DNA from: Pinus tabuliformis
Taxonomy: Eukaryota; Streptophyta; Pinopsida; Pinales; Pinaceae
DNA: 64,000 bases
Direction: 5' to 3'
Assembly (NCBI GenBank): GCA_031772625.1
Contig: CM062805.1
Span: 512,782,102-512,846,101, forward strand
The position numbers and the translations under genes were made by a program. Of the stretch, positions 58,915 to 64,000 are shown one piece after another. How positions within the stretch are numbered: the stretch's first letter is position 1; every line of letters begins with the position of its first letter. The notes below the pieces were generated by a model. It was not told the DNA's origin. It did no database searches and was given only the letters and a program-made list of their open reading frames with translations.

Positions 58915-61900
58915 GAATTCTGTTCAAAGGGATGAATTGATGCAGACATACCTTGTTATAGGTTGATGACTTATTCTCTACAGGTTGCTGATATGGAAAT
59001 TGGTATACGCGAGTTGGATAAATACTATCCGCGTATATACGCTTGTTTATGAAGATACAGTCGCGTATATGATAATTTGAAGGAAATCAGTGGGTCAAAC
59101 TCAGAATGAGAAGATTCTGATATGGGTCTGACAGAGACCATCTGGCACAGGTTCAGGGGGAGCAGATAATCTTCCAATGATGCATTGTTGGCATTACCTT
59201 AGAAGCCTTTGATTCTAGTTCAGAAGTTGTTGTTGATGAAACAAAGTCAGAGGGAGTAGTTGATGCTTCATCCTGCTATTGAAGTTTGTTTACAGAAAAG
59301 TTGGTATACGCAGGTTACGGAAGGGATATCCGCGTATATACGCCGATTTATGCTGGGTAAGTCGCGTGTCTGTTGGACGCTTGTTGCAGAAAGTATATCC
59401 GCGTACATACGCAGTTTCATGCAGGAGAAATCGCGTATATGAAGTTCTGAACAGCAAGGGCAAACTCTGGAGTTCTGAACAGCACTGGGTATGTCAGAAT
59501 TCTTCAGGCACAGTTTCAGGGGGTGCAGCAGGCACAGGTTCAGGGGGAGCAGCTTAAAAGTCTCATAAAGCATTGTTGGCATTCAGATGTTTTGATTGTT
59601 GATTTCAGGAAAAGGAGCTCAGAAAGAAATCCTGGTTGCTGATCTAAGGAGATGTTTATCATATGCTGCTGGTGACTTTCATAAGTCTTGGTCTAGATCT
59701 GTTGTCTCTATGTCATGTATCTCTTTTATCTCTTTTATGGTGTCAAGGTCATGTAACGGCTTATTTTGGTTTCCCCACTATGCCTGGGATGATTGATGCA
59801 ATATGATTGGCTGTCATATGTAAACTTTTGATGTATCCCCACTTGGTTGGGTGGATGAGTCAATTTTTGTATATCCTCACTTAGTTGAGAGATGGATGTA
59901 TGTATGAGTCTTTGGTGATAGGAAGGTCTTTTATGATGTATAGAGTCATGTTCTTCTTGAAGAACATCTTTTGCAGATCTTGCCTACAGTCAGGAAGAGC
60001 ATGAACATCACACTTCAGCGGTACAGAGATTCAGCATGTACTCAGAGGGAGCATGGACAGATTGGTACACCTTGGCATATACAAAGGGGGAGATTATTCA
60101 GAGATTTCAGCAGGTACTCAGGGGGAGTATGGACAGTGGAATGATTCAGCAAAGGAAGAGAATATCTTGGTCCACCCTTTGCCCTTGATGTCAAAGGGGG
60201 AGAGTGATTTGGTGTTGTTGCCATCAAGTCCAAAGGGGGAGATTGTTGGCATTATGATGCATGTGTTGTACTTGATGGCAACCCTCTCATAGAAGAATAT
60301 CTCACTTATGTATAACTAGATGAATCTTCAGAAGAGATATCAGATGTGACTGATGGAGGATGGCTCAAAGGAATCAGATGATAGTTCTAAGTGTGACAAG
60401 TTAGCTTTGCCATCAAGTCCAAAGGGGGAGATTGTTGGCATTATGAGATAAGTGTTGTCCTTGATGGCAAACCTCACTGATGACAAATCATAGTACAGAA
60501 GGTCAGCAGCAAGGAATTGATGATCAGACTATAAGAAGAAGAGAAAGTTCATACACGCAGGTTCGTTAAGCCCAAGTCGCGTGTACACGCAGGTTGGCTT
60601 CAGCAAAAGCGCGTGTATGTGGAAAAGTACCTTTGGTCCATGGCGGTTATTCCTTGGAAGTTGTGCCTATGGTTTTGGACCTTGGCGTCTCGGCGGACGT
60701 GTTGATCCCTAGTTTTGAAGTTGATGGTATTGGATTTCTATGGTTTTGGCTCTTGGTATTGAACAAGGCCTAAGGCTATATAAAGGGAAGGAAATCATTA
60801 GGCAAGTGTATCTGAAATGTCTTGAATATCTGATGAAGCATTAGATCCAGTATGCAGGGTTATGGGTTGATGATGCATTACTTAATCTGAGCTAAGGAGA
60901 GATCTCACCGGTTGATGGAGAACTAGATCTAAGGAGAGATCGGGATCAAATGGTTTGAAATGAACTATCTTTATGATGCTTATTCTAGATCTACATACTG
61001 ACGCATGTATAGTTCTATAAGTGTTATGAGTATGACTGATGTCTGGTACAGCTGCAAGTTATGAGAAATTATTTTTAGATCTGTACGCAGGTTGTCCTTG
61101 GTAAAAGCGCGTATACACGCGGGTTTGATTCATCGAAGTAGCGTATACATTGTAAAGCTTGATATTTGAAGTTGCAGATGGATCTGATGGTTATTACAGA
61201 GTTCTGTGTCTGCTCTGTGTTCTGATGACTGTTGTTAACAGGGTTTCAGTGATTCAGAGTTTGATGATTGTTTTGAGCTTCAATGATAGTTATGGGTCCA
61301 GTATGAAAATTGGATGAAAAGTGGCCTTACAGATTATGTGTTGTGCTTCAGTGTATCCAGTCTGAAAATTGATGAAACGTGGTACCTGGAGGTGAGAAGA
61401 TTGTAGGCAAGCGCCTACGTACTAGTATCTAAGCTAGTACAAAAGCTAAAGGAGATCTTTGGAGCATTGTAGCAGGTAGCAGCCTGCGTACTAGTAAATG
61501 GATCGGCTAGTACAAGAGCAAAGGGGGTTGTAGCTCCCGTACTGGTATAAGACTGCACCAGTACAAATATTGTAAAAGGATTTTCTTATTAAGAAGAAGA
61601 TTGAGATGACTTGCAGCAGGTGGTTTTCACCCACATTGGGTTTCCACCTTATATCTTTGTGTTCATGTGTGTGGCTCTTGTGTCATGTTCTGTTCTGTTA
61701 TTCTGCACCTGTTTACTGTTAATATGCTTAATAATGATCTGATGCATTTACTGAAGATTAAGCTAACTGAATTATAAGATCTCTGGATATACGCGAGTTT
61801 CATTAGACACAGTAGCGTGTACACGCGGGTTCACTTAATTGAAGTAGCGTATATGTTTCTGAGTATGAAATTAAAAGTTTTATTGATCTGATAATACTGA

Positions 61901-61936
61901 TTCACCCCCCCCCCCCTCTCAGTATTATTTCCAACA
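58915..61936 (+). repeat. array unit C (3,022 bp, partial)
   Basis: Contains the 3' internal region and LTR C only. It ends at CCAACA, after which unique sequence follows. Its C-run near the end has 12 C against 9 in A and B. Confidence 0.95.
60433..61936 (+). repeat. LTR C
   Basis: 1,504 bp. Forms the right end of the array; the next bases are ACAAG, which would be the right target duplication. Confidence 0.75.
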
Positions 61937-62354
61937 ACAAGTTCAACCTTGAAGAACAAATGCAATTGTTTGATAGCAAGAAAGTTGGACATAATTGCAA
62001 CTAATGGACACATAATTCATAATATAAGACAACTTGTAAAAATTCTATTATTGAGACAATAAACATAAAGTTTATAGTTAAAACTTAGCAATAAAAGATA
62101 AACCTAATATTTGAAAAGTTATGCATTTACCAAATTTCGTTTAACATGTTTCTAGCAATCAAATATAAGAAAAATCAAATTTCCATCCAGTAGCACAAAG
62201 TTCAACATTTTAGTGAGTTCAAAATTGGGAAAAATTGAAGATGTCTAAGGTTTGATTTTAAACACTTCCAAAAGGAACAATGTATAACATTATATGAACC
62301 TAGAAATAGGAGATTCCTTCATACTAGACATTTTTTATAATCTAACAAAGAGTG

Positions 62355-62507
62355 TCACAATTTATGATTATTCATATGTTCTTGAACTTCATCTAGCAAT
62401 CCAAGTTCTTCGTAAGCCAATTCATTTAAATCCTTCTCTAATTGAGTAGTTACACTGTGAGATTTGCTTGCAACTTTCTTTATTTCTAGAGCCTTCAAGA
62501 AATTCAT
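62355..62507 (-). other. possible terminal exon or short ORF, unrecognised
   Basis: A minus-strand frame from an ATG at 62,507 gives 50 residues (MNFLKALEIKKVASKSHSVT, then QLEKDLNELAYEELGLLDEV) and a TGA. Codon choice and composition look protein-like, with a helical, acidic C-terminus. No family recognised; it may be the last exon of a broken gene. Confidence 0.2.
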
Positions 62508-62900
62508 GCATATAGTCAGTTGAGGAAATACATTACTATTTTATCAAATGTATGCACTTTATAAAATTGGAAAATAATCACAATTTACTTTACGTAAATA
62601 ACGTGTATTTATTTATCCACAATTAAATAACATATTCAAACCTATAATTGTAAACACCACCACACTGAAAAATTACAAGGACAATGCACTAAAAATAATA
62701 TTCCACTTAACATTGGCTGCCATGGTTCAGTGAAGGGTGCAAGAAGTGGGGATGGGTAGATGAATTTCAGGGATAATTATAGCGACTTGAAAATTTTAGT
62801 AGGTAGTAGAGGAGGGACATATTGGATGTCCCCATATTAAAAAATATTGAAAAATATCAAATAATGAGTTAAATTAATCATAAATACACACAATCTAACA

Positions 62901-62980
62901 TCAATTTAAAATTCAAATAGCATAATCATTGTTTTTTTCATCAATTTAAAATTCAAATAGCATAATCATGGTTTTTTTCA
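62901..62980. repeat. 40-bp tandem duplication
   Basis: Two adjacent copies starting TCAATTTAAAATTC, with one mismatch. Confidence 0.95.
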
Positions 62981-63129
62981 TCATTAAATAATAATAATAA
63001 TATAGCAATATATCCATACATCACCATATGAAATGATATAAAATAAATTATATCACAATTTTAATTTTTCTAAGTCTTAAATAATCAGATAAGATTTAAA
63101 AATTAAAATAAATAATATTAGGGATTCAA

Positions 63130-63375
63130 TAGTGTATTCTTGATCACCAACTTCAACATGAAAAAATTATTTGGCTCATTAAAGATGTCTAATGACACCC
63201 CAATCAATCCCTGCAACATCTTTTCACCTTCCACATCTATCTATTTAGCCTCCTTTGGATCAACATCCCCTCATATTGTTGGTCCCTTCAAATGCTCAAG
63301 TGTCTTCAGAAACTGAATACGTACAACATTTTTCACTACAGCTAGCTTCTTCGCTCCTCTATCCATTTCTCTTAA
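63130..63375 (-). pseudogene. unrecognised broken reading frame
   Basis: The minus strand reads MDRGAKKLAVVKNVVRIQFL, KTLEHLKGPTI, stop, GDVDPKEAK, stop, then GEKMLQGLIGVSLDIFNEPN. The text looks protein-derived, but I do not recognise it. Confidence 0.25.
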
Positions 63376-63770
63376 TAGAGTGGATGAAATTATATGTAGA
63401 AAAATTTTCATGAGTGAGTGTTATCTTCTGCTAACAAAATGGTTTCTTGGTTGTGGGTGAGCATGCTTGCTTACTCAGCCTTCCCCTCCTTTTTAGAATG
63501 TGTTGGGAGTATGAAACGACTAACTAATATACCTACTTTGTGGCATCTTAGATGATCAGGTGCTCAGTATTTAGCTCAAAAATAATAGTTCTCAGAATGG
63601 ATTGAAACCTGAACCACCGCATCGGTATCAGAAAAATGATCCTAACGCAACTCGTTTCATCAAAAACCGAGTTCGTATGAGAAAGTTATTGTGTTCTGAT
63701 CACTTTGCTAAACAGGCGAAATTTACAAAAAAAAATGCCCAGTCACTGCACAGTCAGCAGTTCGTATTTC

Positions 63771-63938
63771 TGACGTCAAAGGTGACTAGGCATGGTCAAC
63801 GGTGGTCAATGGTGAGTCACAAGTACACAAGTGGCATCGTTTGATTAGGTTGTATAATGGTGTGTTGGTGCAATGTGATTGGTTTATTTAAGGACCAATG
63901 GAAGAATGCCACATGGCAAGCCAAAAGGCCGCCACGTG
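63771..63938. promoter_or_regulatory. ACGT and W-box motif cluster
   Basis: TGACGTCA (63,771-63,778), two GGTCAA words (63,796-63,808) and a G-box CACGTG inside GCCACGTGGC (63,931-63,940). May belong to a promoter or LTR continuing past the edge. Confidence 0.3.
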
Positions 63939-64000
63939 GCACCTCCCAAAGGCCTTGGAAGTCTACATAGTGGAGAAAAATATTTTGGTTGGAGGTCGGG

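Larger units (their letters stand above)
48097..61936 (+). mobile_element. tandem array of gag-only copia-type LTR element
   Basis: A unit of about 5,410 bp occurs from 48,097, 53,507 and 58,915; the third copy stops at the LTR end (61,936). Copies differ by a handful of substitutions and one-base length changes in G or C runs. With LTRs defined by polypurine tract, TGTTGG...CCAACA ends and primer-binding sites, the order is truncated 3' internal region, LTR, internal with gag, LTR, internal with gag, LTR. No protease, integrase or reverse transcriptase is present, so it would depend on a partner element. The multiple polypurine tracts, LTR palindromes and long Gag point to a Sirevirus-like copia lineage, an inference. 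Confidence 0.85.
61937..64000. other. intergenic right edge
   Basis: AT-rich to about 63,120, then mixed. No intact gene. Weak exon-like pieces and motif clusters are listed separately. Confidence 0.6.

Overview
The window is nuclear DNA of a land plant with a large, repeat-rich genome; a gymnosperm is my guess. The evidence is one GT-AG-spliced transporter gene of a plant-only family, packed among decayed plant-type Ty3/gypsy, Ty1/copia and LINE elements, many with Trp, Gln or Arg codons turned into stops by C-to-T or G-to-A changes. There is no CRISPR array, rRNA or tRNA gene that I can support; the GGTATCA motifs present are retrotransposon primer-binding sites.
1-35,783 is a nest of LTR retrotransposons. 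Element 1 (Ty3/gypsy, +) runs from beyond the left edge to its 3' LTR at 7,265-8,090. It abuts the 3' half of a second gypsy element (8,091 to about 14,750: integrase, an extra RNase H, an antisense ORF and a 3' LTR). That abuts the gag and 5' LTR of a minus-strand copia element (about 14,755-16,584), which sits inside the 5' LTR of a huge Athila/Tat-like element (+) ending at 35,783. Within the Athila-like element a minus-strand chromovirus (19,692-25,584) is complete at both ends, with 334-bp LTRs, an ATCTA target duplication, a primer-binding site, a polypurine tract, and gag-pol with a chromodomain, but its frame is broken.
35,784-42,170 holds a degenerate array built on TTGACC/ATGGT words, a broken copia pol on the minus strand, and a gypsy remnant with LTR, gag and protease. 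42,171-47,640 is the only host-gene neighbourhood: a seven-exon WAT1-related (nodulin MtN21/EamA) transporter at 44,329-46,061, apparently intact, encoding 384 residues.
47,650-48,096 is a LINE fragment fused to the most striking part of the window, a tandem array at 48,097-61,936. Its 5.41-kb unit is present about 2.6 times with only a handful of differences. I read it as a gag-only, Sirevirus-like copia element arranged LTR-internal-LTR-internal-LTR, 5'-truncated, with two intact 489-residue Gag frames (coiled coil, three CCHC knuckles) and no pol. Its non-coding DNA carries an unusual architecture. There are seven short modules per unit in which 18-bp CGCGTATATACGC-type palindromes alternate with variable spacers of exactly 14 bp (32-bp period). 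The LTR has a cluster of hairpins whose stems co-vary, and there is a ladder of polypurine tracts with a stem-loop across the LTR start. This architecture is the best candidate here for something not well described.
61,937-64,000 is AT-rich intergenic DNA with weak exon-like fragments and a cluster of ACGT and W-box motifs at the right edge.
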